A stretch of 64,000 nucleotides of DNA from Hydrangea macrophylla (GCA_033977485.1 CM066983.1:66822010-66886009); one strand, 5' to 3'. Positions 46,942 to 60,243 are shown, counted from the stretch's first letter. Numbers and translations: made by a program. The notes: generated by a model not told the origin, from the letters alone.

Positions 46942-48980
46942 TGTCACACCCGTTCCAGAATTGTATGCATTTTTAATAAACATATGTGGTATCATGAGAA
47001 ATTATTAACGTTGATTAATAATTGAGATAAGTTGACGTAGGTCAACAGTGAGGTGTCATTGAGGACACGATAATTAGAAAGGTCATGTTGCAATGGCAAG
47101 ATAAATGACATTTATGTGATTTCAATATTATTTGCAAATCTGGTGTTTTGATGAATAGTGATTATACCTGTCATGTATAATTTTTTGGTAATTTTGATAT
47201 TGTTGTAGATCATTTTGAATACTGTGGTGAGAACGTGAGTGATGTGTTGCATAAAAGGTAGGCTATATAGAGATTCCACATATATTGGTTTTTGGATCCT
47301 TATTTTGGAGCCAAACGGAACGTTGGCGAAAACTTGTACAAATTTTAGTTTTCACTCTTGAAGTAATAAAGTAGACATTTAAGACGTTTCGGGAGGTAAT
47401 TAGAAGTTTTGAGAACTCGTGGGGAGGTAGACATAATTTCTGAAAGTTGTGTCTATAAATAGAAAGGGTGAGTTTTCATTTTTTCAAAAACTTTCTAAAA
47501 ATATTTTGAGGAGAGAGAGAAAAAGGAGATTTTGTGGCCACGAACTTCACGACGCCGATCGACGATCGTTCGTCCGTCAGTTTTTGACCAGATTCTAGAT
47601 TTGAACTCCTCGAGGTAAGAGCTTCATTTTGATACCTCTTAGGCCGTGTTTGGCAACTTTTTCCGAAAATCAAATTTCTAAAAATTTGGAGAAAATCCAA
47701 TAAAACCTATAGGAATCACATGTAAATGAAGATCCGACGTTTCTTCTGGCCTCTAGTCGATCTTTCAAAGTTTTGAAAATGTCGCACGAGGTGAATTCTA
47801 GATCTATGAATTACACGAAATTTACATGTTTTGAATATCGACCTTGATATTTTGGATTCAAGCGAAATTCATATGTTAATTAGGCCCGTTAATTATGCAC
47901 GCAAAAATGTTAGAAAAGTATTTATAATTGTTTATGTGAGCATGTTATGTATCTACTTGGGTCGAAGGGGAGTTTGGTGCAATTTTATCCGGGGTAAGCT
48001 CCTCAAACCTTGATGATTGTGATATTGATTGTGGTTGTGTCTGGTATGAAGGAAGGCCCAACCAGGACACGGTACCTGGTATGGAGGAAGGCCCAACCAG
48101 GGTACGGGGTGCGTGGAAGAGGTGTGCCTTCCACGTATGCGTACCACTCAACCTAGAGATTATTTTGATGTGTTTTGATGTTTATAACATGAATTGTCAT
48201 ATAAGCATACATTTAGAATTGTGCACTCAACATCTAGTTGAGCAGTGGAGCTTTACTCCATTACAGGTGATAAGAAGCGTGAGGAGTGAGGCCGAGGAAT
48301 GCCGGGGAAATTATTACTTGTTCATACTTTTGTTTTATTCCACACTTGTAATAAGAATTAGGAATTTGTAATATGTCGTAGTGGATTCTTGGCATGGGTT
48401 TGAGATCTTATAATCTGTAATAAAACTCCTATAAATTATGTTTTGATATGTCAAAATATGGTTGTGTTTATGTGGAATTGAATTGGAGAAACTTTGGTTT
48501 GAAATACTGCAGAATCATGCAGTTTTTGGGAGGGATCAGTCGACTGGGTCCTCGAAACATCTCTTCGTTTTCAATGGATTCAGTCGACTGAAGGAAGGGT
48601 ATCAATCGACTGGTTTCTGCACGAAAACATGGCATTCTGCTTGAATAGTGTCCAGTCGACCGGACAAAGCACCAGTCGACTAAGACTTTGAGACCCCAAT
48701 CGACTGAGTCCTCGACACAGTCGACTGGACGGGGCCTTGGACTTTTAATATTAACTGCTTTTGATCTTCAGTCGACCTGTTCCCACCTCCGGTTGACTGA
48801 ACCTCTGTTTTTCAAATGAATTCGTTGGAAGTGTTTCAATTGGGGAAAACTTTTTACAACTCTGATTTTAAAGGATTGTACTTATGTTTTTCCGTTGTTA
48901 TTTTACTTTAATGGAATTGGATGAGCCTTGGTGGCGTGCCATGTGTCCTATTTCCGCGCGTAGCGGGATGGTTCGTGACA
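46942..48980 (+). mobile_element. Solo LTR of the E2 type
   Basis: Begins TGTCACACCCGTTCCAG and ends GGTTCGTGACA, as in E2, and is flanked by the 5-bp TSD ATATA (46937-46941 and 48981-48985). There is no internal region, so it arose by recombination between the two LTRs of an older insertion. It is much more diverged from the E2 LTRs than they are from each other. GTCGACTG-type motifs persist at 48537-48795, several mutated. Confidence 0.92.
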
Positions 48981-51060
48981 ATATATAGTAACTACTTAAC
49001 CTATATGCTATTTTTTGGATAGCCAAATTTCATCGCAGAACTCTTATCTCTATTTGCCTACTCAAAGGGGCAACAATATATGGTGGTGTCATTTCACTTT
49101 TTTCTAATTTGGTGAGAGAAGATTAATGTACATTTTCTAGCTCTATTTTCAAATATATGTGATAGTGGGATTACTTCCAATATTGGTCTCCAATAATGGT
49201 GTGATCACTATAAAATCTTCCAATCCCAATCTACTGGGTCTGTTGCCACATGTATTTAAAAAACATTTATGATACAAAATTTAGGAAGCATAGCATAACT
49301 CCAATGATTTTAGTGATCTTTAGATTTTGATTTGGCTTGTGTTTGGTTTCGGTGGGTGCTGTTTTTGGTGGCGATGGTCCGTTTTAGTTCTTTTTCAGTC
49401 TTTTATCGCTTCATGGTTTTCCATGTTTTAAATTTTCTTGCTGCTGAGAAAAAGAAAAAGGAAAAGGACAAGGAAAAAAAAGTGTTATTTTCTGACTCAC
49501 TGAGATTGCCTAATTAAAATTTTTAAGAAGAAAGTTATTGAAATTCGGCAGAAAGGAGGAAAATGGGGAAAAGTATTATTTAATTTTATTTTCTTTGATG
49601 GTATGAAAATGATTAAAGATTTGACAAAAGAAAGGAATGTGATTAGCCTAGTTGCTGCTACTAATGAAGACTTATATCATTTCACAGTTGATACAAAATG
49701 TACAGTCACAATAAAAAAAATGCTTTTTTATTATTTTATTTTTGAATTTTATTGACTTTTTTGATTTTAAATTTTAGTAAAAAAAAAATCATTTTCAATG
49801 CTTCAAATATTATTGGAAGAGAAAAAAGGAAAGAAAAATATGTATTAGCATCATAATGGTGTTAGGGTAAATTCTACGGAAAATTAAAATTCAATTACCT
49901 TTTTGTGGGATAACTAATTAAGAGTTAGTCAAGTACTTTTTTGATTTTAGAAGGATATGTATTTTAAGTGAAAAAACTAAAAACACATTAAAATTTGTCG
50001 GGAGCAATTGACCAAACGGTATCGGAAGCAAATTGTCCAAACATGAGGTGCAACTCACCAAAAGGTGTCGGAAGCAACTGACCAAATGATTTTTTTGACA
50101 CCGTTTGGTGAGTTGCTCTCCCACATTTGGAGAGTTGCTCCAGACACTGTTTGGTCAAGTTTTGATGTGTGTTTTTAATTTTATTTTCACTTAAATTAGA
50201 TATCCTTCTTAAAAAAGCAATTGACTTACTCTTAGTTATCCTATATAAAAAAGGTGACTGAATTTTAATTTTTTCTAAATTATTCTATGACCCAAAAAAA
50301 AAGATACTTAAGGGTAAATTTACCTTAGTTCTAGTAAAAAAATTGGGAGCTCCGCAATGGTGTTGATTCGTCAAAAGGTTACTATTTAGCCGTTTCGCCA
50401 CATAGACTAGATTTGTGCTAGCTAGAGTGAAACAGTTGAGATAAAACGGCTCACTCCTGATTGTTTGACTCTCACACAAGTGACGTATCAACCGTTTCGC
50501 TCTCAAATGGTTGACACTTGGGCGTTACCCCCACACAGTTAACCTTTACCCGTTTTATTGTACATTTGTACCACAACTTAAAGTTAGACGTATAATAAAC
50601 TTAAGTTCCACTATCCTACGGAACTTATAAGTTTATCCTTCGGTTCACACCATTGCATGTGCTAATACTTGTTCTGGGGGCATACGTTTGCAAGAGAATT
50701 CAGAGATACTAGATATTTTTTTAATAGAAATACTATAAATTAGGGTTTTAAAAAAAATGTGCGGCTTCTCTTCAAAGACAAATGAATCTTTCCATGATTG
50801 TTTCAGAAAAAGATTTTGCCCCTATGATCAATTTTTTGTTTAATTCTCTAATAGTTTCACTTATAAAACAAATCATCGTAAGTCCAAAATGGTTATCTAA
50901 AAGTCCTTTAATACTTTGAGCTATATAGTTAATTAAGTACATAAATAATTAGTTTGGGTAAACTTAGTAAATTTTAAGGACCAAAGTGAAAAAAAAATTA
51001 ATTATTTGAATTTCAGAAGGTAACTGCAGATGCATAATGTAGGCAAAACAATCATGGAAC
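48981..51060 (+). repeat. Segmental duplication, copy B
   Basis: Matches 23590-25485 in the same orientation. The left border coincides with the solo LTR, the right border with ACAATCATGGAAC near 51060. It is longer than copy A mainly because it keeps the second arm of a foldback structure (50095-50290). Confidence 0.85.
49868..50290. repeat. Large foldback (inverted repeat) inside copy B
   Basis: The left arm (about 49868-50090) and right arm (about 50095-50290) are reverse complements with mismatches. Examples: GGATAACTAATTAAGAGTTAGTC mirrored near 50225, and CCAAACGG/CCGTTTGG near 50015/50101. The centre is near ATGATTTTTTTGACACC. In copy A the right arm is absent. Confidence 0.75.
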
Positions 51061-51078
51061 AATCAAACTTAAATATTT

Positions 51079-51602
51079 GGGCAAATTATACTTTAGTCCA
51101 TCAAACTATACACCTATTTTCAATTGGGTCCATAAACTATTTTTTTTTTCAATTGGGTCCTTGAACTTCAAAAATTCATTCAACCAGACCCAAATTTTGA
51201 CTATGTTAGCTTAAATTATTTGAAATTGTCATGTACGTTGTGCGTAATGCTTACCTGTCACACGTTAGGTTAAGACAAGCACGAGAGATTGTGAATGGCT
51301 AAAAAATTATTCGATTTTGGTTATGATTTAATGCGATTTTGGATCTAGTCGAATGTGTTTTTGAATTTGATTGAACGCGATTTCGAATATGATTGAATGC
51401 GGTTTTTTGCACTATTCACAATCTCCCATGTTTATCTTAACCTAACATGTGACAGGTAAGCATTACGCGCAACATATGTAACAATTTCTAATAATTTAAG
51501 CTAACAGTGTCAAAATTTGGGTCTAATTGAATAAATTTTTGAAGTACAAGGACCCAATTGAAAATATGTGTATAGTTTATTGGACTAAAGTGGAATTTGC
51601 CC
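51079..51602. mobile_element. Foldback MITE with 9-bp TSD
   Basis: A 524-bp element starting GGGCAAATTATACTTTAGTCC and ending GGACTAAAGTGGAATTTGCCC, with long arms repeating CAATTGGGTCC. A perfect TSD TAAATATTT lies at 51070-51078 and 51603-51611. It lies just beyond the right border of copy B. A Mutator-type origin is inferred from the TSD length. Confidence 0.85.
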
Positions 51603-51611
51603 TAAATATTT

Positions 51612-52094
51612 TAATGATTAAAAGAATGATTTCGAGATTTGGGGGGTGGGGGGTGGGGGGAGGGGGTGTGTGCGGAGGAGAATGAAGGAATATGAGTAAC
51701 AGTGTATTTGAGAACATTTTTGTAGTTAATTTGGTAATTTTAAGTTTCAATGGGAAAAAAAATTGAAGTGCTACGGAAAACAAAATTTTGATTAAGGATA
51801 GAGGGCCCCTTTTTGCATTCGTTTTGAGCCCCCAAAAATACTCAAAGTTGGCCCTGGTTATGATTTGGTCAAAACCATTATGGATGCTCTAACACAAATT
51901 CAGACTTATTTTGCCAAGTTTTTTTTTTAATCCATGACCATTTCTAAAACAGATGTAAGTACGAAATAAAATAGGCAAATATGATTTCCTGGTCCATTCT
52001 ATTATAAGGCATGTTTGGTAGGCTGGACAAAACTATCGAATAGGAGAGGAAAAAGAGGATCGAATCGGATAAGTAATTTTGTTGGATAAGCTTA
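51612..52094. other. Spacer with a G-rich tract
   Basis: Contains a strongly G-rich run with at least four G-tracts at 51640-51667, and transposon-debris words (AGGGCCCC, GTTGGCCCTGG). No gene is seen. Confidence 0.55.
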
Positions 52095-54093
52095 TGTCAC
52101 ACCCAAACCTGCCCCAAGCGATTTAGGACCGTGTAACAAAGGAGTATCTACCCTAAAACATCCATTATTAACGTGTATTTCAAGAAAAATTGCATTAAGT
52201 ACTGAGTAAAAACAATTTCATTTTAATAGCCAGGTTCAGTAGACTGATCGGGGACCCGGTTCACCAAACATGCGAGATACAGAGAGTTGATTTATGAGAT
52301 TTCCCTGGTTCAGTTGACTGCCTAGTTCGGTCGACTGACTTTTGAGAGGTCTGGTCGACTGAACTTTGAGTTCGGTCGACTGAAGGTGCAATTATAGAGA
52401 GTTAAAAACCTATGGAAGGGGTGGTCCAGTTGGCTGAACGCCCGATCAGTCGACTGATTGCAGCAGCAGAATGTTCTGTAGCACTTCCATAAGCAATCCA
52501 AGCAGAATTTTAAGGCTCAAACCCAAACCCAAACCCAAACCCAAACTTAAACATAACCCAACTTTAATATAACCATCTTGAACTTGTCCAACATTCCTAA
52601 TCTACAAAACGAACCAAATTATAAGACTACGAGACATAATTTACATAGTCGACAATACTACACGCTCTAGAAACCACATAATTCACAAGGTTTTAATGTT
52701 ACAAAGGTTACCATATTATAACCCAAGTTCAGAAATAACTCTCATAACAACGAGTAGATGTTTAACGAAACTTAGAACATAATCAGGAACTCCCAAGCTT
52801 GCCCAAACTCATCGCACATATCACCTCCTTTCCGAGCCTTGTTCCGAACTTGCAGTGGTTGTTATATACCACAACAGAAATAGGAAAATGGTTTTCTTAA
52901 GCATTACACTTAGTGAATTAACTAACATGCTTAAATGACATGGGCATGTGTAATGCTAGAATTGTAAGCATATAAACATACGTAATCACAGAATAATTAG
53001 GTTAATGACACATTCAGACCGAAAAACCATTTCCTTGGTCGCGTGGTCACTTCTATTCCTTGGACTTCCGTATTTATCGGATTCTTCCTCTTCTCCTTCC
53101 TTATTACTCCCAATAATGAACAATTATTCCCAATCATTCATTGGCCACTTAAAACACATAAGCATATAACCATATAAGCATGCTGATTTCTCACATAATT
53201 AACATGCATTGGCCAATTCTAACATAAATTAAGCTACCAACTCCAAATTGATAATCTCTAGTTGGCAATTGAAGCAATAACATAAACCACATCAAGCTTT
53301 TGGTTAGAAAACGCACCTTAACCGATTTCTACCCCAAATTAAGCTAAGAAAATGCTGAATTTCACCATTCCAAGCTCAATTCTCATTCCGGTATAATTCC
53401 CTTCACGAGTCCGAATATGGCTTCAGTTCGCGAATTAGACAAACGGCGGCGACGGAACGGCGTGAAACTTCGTCAGAGTTCTCTTCTCTCTCTCCTCTCT
53501 CGCCGACTTCTCTCTCTCTCTCTTGATTATTTTACTTTTTTTTTTTAAAGTTGAGAGGCAATTGTCTCTCTTAAGTCATTCAAGTCATGACTCATGACTT
53601 TAATTGCTTTTAATACCCCTCAACTTTTAAGTTCAATTATAAGATCCTCCAAACATTTGATTAACTCCCCAACTATCTAAATGGGTGTTTGTCTATGTTC
53701 CGCATGGTCCCAAATGTGGTGCCATATATTCTATGAAGTTGCTATCGCACCTACTAATTTTGCACCTTTTCATTTATACCCCTATACGAGTACCCAAATT
53801 GATATTAAAGGCTAACATATTAAGCAATATAATATAAAAACATTTAAACACATATATCAAATTAATCAAATAAAAATGCATCTAGCCATTTACATGCACT
53901 TTATTTTATCCGGCCTTTCACTGGGTTCTACTTCATCACTTATCCCTCCTCATAGAGGACTTTTCAACTGTGTTCTTTATTGAACACATTTCCATTGGTG
54001 AGTTTTAAGCCTCCCCTTAATCCATTTGTATACACTACTTATATTAATTAATGCAAGGATCATTAACCCTTTTCCCCGGGTACGAGTATTACA
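52095..54093 (-). repeat. E3 3' LTR (minus-strand element)
   Basis: Read on the minus strand it begins TGTAATACTCGTACCC and ends GGGTGTGACA; 1,999 bp. GTCGACTG-type motifs occur at about 52240-52460, as in the E2 LTRs. A short (AAACCC)n tract lies at 52517-52545. The flank to the left is GCTTA; the partner TSD is not in view because the 5' LTR is absent. Confidence 0.85.
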
Positions 54094-54108
54094 TTTCTCC
54101 CTCCCTAA
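54094..54108 (-). other. Polypurine tract of E3
   Basis: On the minus strand TTTAGGGAGGGAGAAA lies directly before the 3' LTR. Confidence 0.75.
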
Positions 54109-54140
54109 AAGAAAGTTTGGTCCCCAAACTTATTCTTACC

Positions 54141-57100
54141 TCAAGTGTCGAACAAGTGTGGGTACTTTGCTCGAATTTCATCCTCTTGATCCCAAGTGGC
54201 TTCCTTGGTTGAATGAATTCTCCATTGAACCATGACAAGAGGAATCACTTTGGTTCTTAACACTTGATCCTATCTATCAAGAATTTGCACTGGATGCTCC
54301 GCATATGTTATATACTCCTGAATCTCTAACGGCTCTGGAATAATGATATGTCTTGAATCCGATATATATCGACGAAGCATCGACACATGAAATACGTTGT
54401 GAACATTCGCTAACTCCTGTGGTAACTCCAAGCGATAAGCTAAAGGTCCAACGCGATTTAAAATCAAATATGACCCAACATATCTCGGGCCGAGTTTACC
54501 TCGCTTACCAAATCGTGCTATGCCTTTCGAAGGCGATACCTTTAAAAACACATAATCACCTACCTCGAACTCTAATGGTCTTTTACTCGTATCTGCATAA
54601 CTTTTATAATGACTCTGAGCCATTTGCAATCACTATTTAAACAGTCGAGTGTTGTCGGTAGTAATTCGAACTATCTCCGGTCCCAATAGCTGTTTCTCAC
54701 CAACCTCTATCCTACAAACAGGCGATCTACACTTTCTTCCATATAGTGCCTCATAAGGCGCCATTCCAATATTAGTTTGAAAGCTGTTGTTGTAAGAAAA
54801 TTCTATTAATGCTAGATGAGTTTTCCAATCAGCTTGGAAATCCATAACACATACCCTTAACATATCTTCCAAAATCTGAATCACCCTCTCAGATTGACCA
54901 TCGGTTTAGGGATGAAACGCAGTACTGAAATGTAAAGAGGTCCCCATAGACTCTGTAAACTCTCCCAAACTCTTGATACAAATCGAGTGTCATGATCTGA
55001 CACTATCGAAATCGGTGCTCCATGAAGCTGTATAATTTCTCTGATATAAATCTTAGCAAGTTTTGATGGATCTTTGGTCTTGATAGGTAGGAAATGGGTC
55101 GACTAAGTCAACCGGTCAACAATAACCCAGATGCTATCATTCGACTTCTGAGACTTTGGAAATCCTGAAACCAAATCCATTGTGATATGCTCCCACTTCC
55201 ATTCCGGTATCTCTAGAGGATGTAGTTCTCCTCCAGGTCGTTGATGTTCCATTTTCACTTTCTGACATGTCATACACTTAGCGACAAATTCTGCTATTTC
55301 TTGCTTCATACCACTGTACCAATAAATGTCTCGCAGGTCTCGGTACATTTTGGTGCTACCCGGATGCACTGAATATCGGGTGTTGTGAGCTTCCTCCATA
55401 ACTTTGTCTATCAAATCACCAACTTTAGGGACACATAATCGATTAATGTACCTCAAAACATCATCTTGGAAACTGAATTTTGGCCTCTTACCCTTAGGTA
55501 TCTCATTTATAATTTTCTTGAATTCTGGATCTAGAAGCTGATTTGTCTTGATTTCACCTATTAAACTCAGCTGTGCAACAATCGCAGCTGTCAAACTACC
55601 TTCAATTCTAGGAATCACTTCAAGTTTTAACTGTTCAAATTCCCTCACTAACTTTCCTGTCCCGTCAAGGTATAAGCTAAGATTCCTGACGACTTTCAGC
55701 TTAAGGCATCGACAACTACATTCGCCTTCCCTAGGTGATATTAAATCTTCAAATCATCTATCATAAGTTCCAACCATCTTCTTTGTCACATGTTAAGGTC
55801 TCTCTGAGTGCATAAGTACTTCAAACTTTTGTGGTCGGTAAAAATTTCACAAGTCTCTCTATATAGGTAATGTCTCCAAATCTTCAAGGCAAAGATTACC
55901 ACCACTAACTCCAGATCGTGTGTTGGGTAATTCTTCAGTGAGGTCTCAATTTTCATGAAGCATAAGCTATTACCTTGTCATCTTATTTTAACACGCATCC
56001 CAAACCTTGATGAGAAGCATCACTATAAATTCTAAAAATTTTGGTACTTATTGGAATTGGAAGTATCGGTGCCGTTGTTAACTTCTCCTTCAATGCTAAG
56101 AAGCAATCTTTATACTCCTTATTCCACTCAAACGGTATGTCTTTTCTCATTAATCTTGTCATCGGAGTCGCGATTCTAGAAAAGTCTTTAATAAATCTTC
56201 TGTAATATCCAGCTAACCCTAAGAAACTTCGAATCTCCGACACATTCGTCGACCTTGACCAATTCATAACAGCTTCAATCTTCTGTGGGTCCACAAAAAT
56301 GCCCTCTTTAGAGATCAAATGTCTTAAGAATGTGACATTTGTCAACCAAAACTCGATTTTCCTTAACTTCCCAAACAACTGTTTCTCTTAAAGTCGCTGT
56401 AAAACTAATCTCAAATGTCGTTCGTGTTCTTCTGGACTTTTGGAATAAATCAAAATGTCATCAATGAAAACTATTACAAACTCATCCAAATATGATTTAA
56501 ACACACGGTTCATTAAATCCATGAAGGTGCCAGGCGCATTAGTAACCCCAAACGGCATCACTAGGAATTCATAGTCTCCGTATCGGGTCCTAAAGGCAGT
56601 CTTCTCTACATCTTTTGCTTTAACTTTTAGTTGATGATACCCTGACCTCAAGTCAATCTTTGAGAATACCGGAGCCCCTTGAAGCTGATCGAAAAGATCA
56701 TCGATATGCGACAATGGATATTTGTTCTTGATTAACACTTTATTGATTTCCCAATAGTCAATACACATTCGTATTGTACCATCTTTCTTCTTTACAAATA
56801 ATATCGGTGCACCCCACGAAGACACACTAGGTCGAATAAAACCCTTGTCTAGCAATTCTTGTAACTGGGCCTTCAACTCTTTCAACTCAACTGGTGTCAT
56901 TCGATATGGTGCTCGTGAAATAGGTTGCGTTCCCGGCATAACATCAATACCAAACTCGATTTCCCGGTCAATTAGCACACTTGGTAGCTCTTCTGGGAAT
57001 ACATATGGAAACTCCCTAACTATCGGAATATCCTCAAGTTTTAAATCAAGAAACCTAGTATCAAGTACACTACATAAGAACCCACAACAACCCTTCTTTA

Positions 57101-58333
57101 ATAATTGACAGGCTTCAATAGCTGACACGATATACGGCGGTGACACAACACCCTTACCTTAAAAATAAAACTCATCTTGATTTGGAATACGGAATAGTAC
57201 TGCTTTATGGTTACAATTGATATTAGCATGATTGGCCGCTAACCAATCTATACCCAATATAACATCAAAGTGTTGAACCACTAACGGCACCAAATCGACG
57301 GTTAACCGCTTACCATTAATATGTATTCCACATCCTCTAAACACCCCTGAACTAACCAATGGAGCTCCCAACGGTATTGCGACACATAAATCATAGTTTA
57401 GAAACTCTAATGGTTTATCTAGATGTTTGGCATAGTGGTGTGACACGAATGAGTGTGTGAATCCCGAATCTATAAGTACATTTGCTAAGTGTGAGCAAAT
57501 GTGAACCATACCTGAAACAACGATATCAAACAACGATATTGGAGGTTGCTGAGTAGATCTCGGTGTGATGGCACTAGCTGCAGAAGAACCTGAGCCTGGA
57601 GCTCCTTGACGCTTGGTAGGACAATCTGTAGCTTGATGTCCCAGCTCCTTACAGATAAAACCCTCATATCCAAGTTCTGGTTCAGAAAATTTCTTACAAT
57701 ATGCCCCGGTTGTCGGCAAAGATTACACGTGTTCGAATTTGGGAGTTGATTGCATCATCCCCAATGAAATTTATGGCAAGTCTGACATCTTGGCTTGTTC
57801 CTACCGAAACTACTACCACTACTGACTGGCAAACCTCCTGTACTCTGCGTTTTTGCACTTCCTTGGCCACTGAACTGACTCGATCCCACTCTTTTACTTT
57901 GTTGACTTGGTGGTGGTGGTATGTTTAAGGTATACCCCAGATCCCTTTCGGTAATGGAAGCAATGTCCAGTGCCTTAGCATAAGTCTCTGGCCGAAATAC
58001 AGTTATCCACCCTTAAATGTCTCCTCGAAGTTCTGCATAAATTCTCGCCTTCACTTTCTCAGTCGTTACAATGTCCCCGACAAACCTTGCCAAACTTGTG
58101 AATTGTGTCGAATACTCTTGGACCGTCTTTCCCCCTTGTACCAACTCCATAAACTCTTGAGCTTTTTGATCCCCAAATGACTCCGGAAAGTATTGCTTGT
58201 TAAATATCTCAAGAAATTGAACCCAAGTAGTCGGTTGCCCTTGACCCAGCTTAGTGCGCCAACAATACTGTGCTTCATCCTTTAGCGTATCAGCCGCAAA
58301 CAACACTTTCTGCTCTTCTGTTCCAGGTAATAC
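54141..58333 (-). pseudogene. E3 gag-pol polyprotein, broken and cut in gag
   Basis: Minus strand, from right to left: gag capsid with WVQFLEIFNKQYFPES (58013-58333), a damaged zinc knuckle in which the first Cys is lost (FICKELGHQATDC, near 57650), protease LIDSGFTHSF (about 57470), RT with intact FIDDILIYS (about 56450), a heavily damaged RNase H (55650-55985), integrase in two pieces (55103-55648 and 54633-54884) and a chromodomain ending at 54141. Stops include 57159, 56388, 55983 and 54270, and frameshifts are needed in RNase H and integrase. It is more decayed than E1 and E2, so probably older. The gag N-terminus is cut by element E4 at 58334. Confidence 0.92.
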
Positions 58334-59604
58334 TGTAACAACCTGCATTTCATTTAAATTCAAATTTGCATTTCATATTTTATTAATGTTCCTGATGTTA
58401 TCTCAAATTTGCAATTCTCATGTGTTAAAATCTTGTGACTTGCTTTATTTCATATTTAAAATTCTTTTGGGATCAAACTGCGGTTTTATAAAATTTAGCA
58501 ATACCTGTGTTGGATTTTAAAACTGTATTTCAAAACGGTGGAAATGTTTGCTTTTGACTCAATCAGTATTTTTATAAAACCAGAAAATCATTTCCTACGT
58601 TAAAATGAATTTTCTGTATTTTTGTGGTGAACACCGTGCCCCGAAAATACCAGTTTTTGTTCAAAACTGTCCGTGCCGTGTTGAACTTCCACAGATTTTG
58701 GAAGTGACGTAAAGTGTGATTGGACATTTGCTTTATTTCTAATTAAGGAAACAAATCATTGTTAAAGCCTTGTTTGGATAGACTAGCCTTGAGTGTGTTG
58801 ATGTTGTGCCATAAGCTTGAATTCCCAAACACTTCAACTTTTGACCCCTACTACTCTAACTTACCACTTCAAATATACGTATATGTATTTTTGTGTATTT
58901 TTAGAAAATTGAAAATCTTTTTCAATTTATAGTGTGAGAGTGAAGAGACTTGGTCCCCAAGATTTCCAAATTGTTCTCCTCTATATATATGCTACACTCT
59001 CACACATACATGGAGTTAATTACAAACTGATTCAGAGAGAAAAGAGAGAGCTGGAGAGTTTAATTTCTGAAATTATAGAGAGAGAAGCTCACCTCCATAG
59101 CCAAGCTTGATTTGGGTTGCTTAATTCTTATATCGTTCTCAACACACACTTCATCTTCTATCACAGTGAGTATTTTAAACTCACTCCAAATGTAATTTGT
59201 GCTCAATTACTGTTTGTTTGTATGTATGTATATGTTGATCACCATGGTTAATTTCTTCAAGAACTCCATAGCTCAAAAACATGGATTTTCCAAACTAAAT
59301 CAAAATTCGTTTTCTGAATGAAATATAAAATATTATAGTATGTAGAGTATACGATTGTAAAATTAGAGCTTAATTTGTTCGTATGGCGACGTATGATTAA
59401 AATGAAGTTTCCGTCAACTCTTGGTTTCTCATAAAATCCGAGAGCTACGGATTGATTCATGTAAAATTGATTGTAGATTCATAATCCTTGCAAAAAAACC
59501 GGAGAGATCCATATATAATAAGGCTTGGTTGTTGTCAAATTTCAAAATGGGTCTAAAATCTGAAACAGGGGAAGTTTCAGCGAAGAAGACGAAGCTACTG
59601 CACA

Positions 59605-59935
59605 AACTCGCGGGCGCGATCGCGCGAGCGGCCCGCGCGCACGAGCTGTGTGTTTTCAAGTAGACAGAAAAGGTTTTAATAAAAAAAAAACAAAAATTGG
59701 GCAAATCGCGGCAGCGACCTATCGCACGAGCGACCCGCGCGCGCGAGCTTCATGTTTTCTGGGAGATAGAAATTTTTATAATAAAAATGGAGAAAGGGGC
59801 ATATCGCACGAGTGATCCGCGCGAGCGACCCGCGCACGCGAGCTTCATGTTTTCTGGTAGATAGAAATTTTTATAATAAAAAAGGAAAAAGGGGCATATC
59901 GCGCAAACGACCCGCGCGAGCGACTTGAGACAATT
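59605..59935. repeat. CG-rich degenerate tandem repeat in the E4 LTR
   Basis: Four units with a ~97-bp period, each with a CpG-packed core such as CGCGCGAGCG or GACCCGCGCG, then GAGCTTCATGTTTTCTGG and an AT-rich linker (AGAAATTTTTATAATAAAAA). The contrast with the AT-rich surroundings is sharp. Confidence 0.85.
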
Positions 59936-60243
59936 TTTGGTTTTTGCTTGTTTTATGTTAAGGAACTATTTGGGTGATGTTTCATGGACTTTGAAAGCTC
60001 TGTTTGAGAAATTTACTAAAACAGAAACCTATTTGGTTATGTTTGGACAAATGAAATGATGTATTACGACTTAACGATCCCCGCACGTACGTTGTTCCTA
60101 TAATTCAGCATTTTACTTTATATTTAAAGTTTCATGACATACATGTGGAATCAGTTGTACATGCATGGTGAGTGTGAATGTTGGTCAGTGTGGAAAAGAG
60201 TAATGGTCAATGTGGTATAGAGTGTGTGGTTGAGATTATGTTG

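Noticed and set aside
52517..52545. AAACCC repeats considered as an interstitial telomere
   Set aside because: The plant telomere unit is AAACCCT; here the T is missing and there are only four to five units.
59421..59704. Opposing open frames in the E4 LTR
   Set aside because: Both overlap the CG-rich repeat, where stop codons are rare by composition; no motif.
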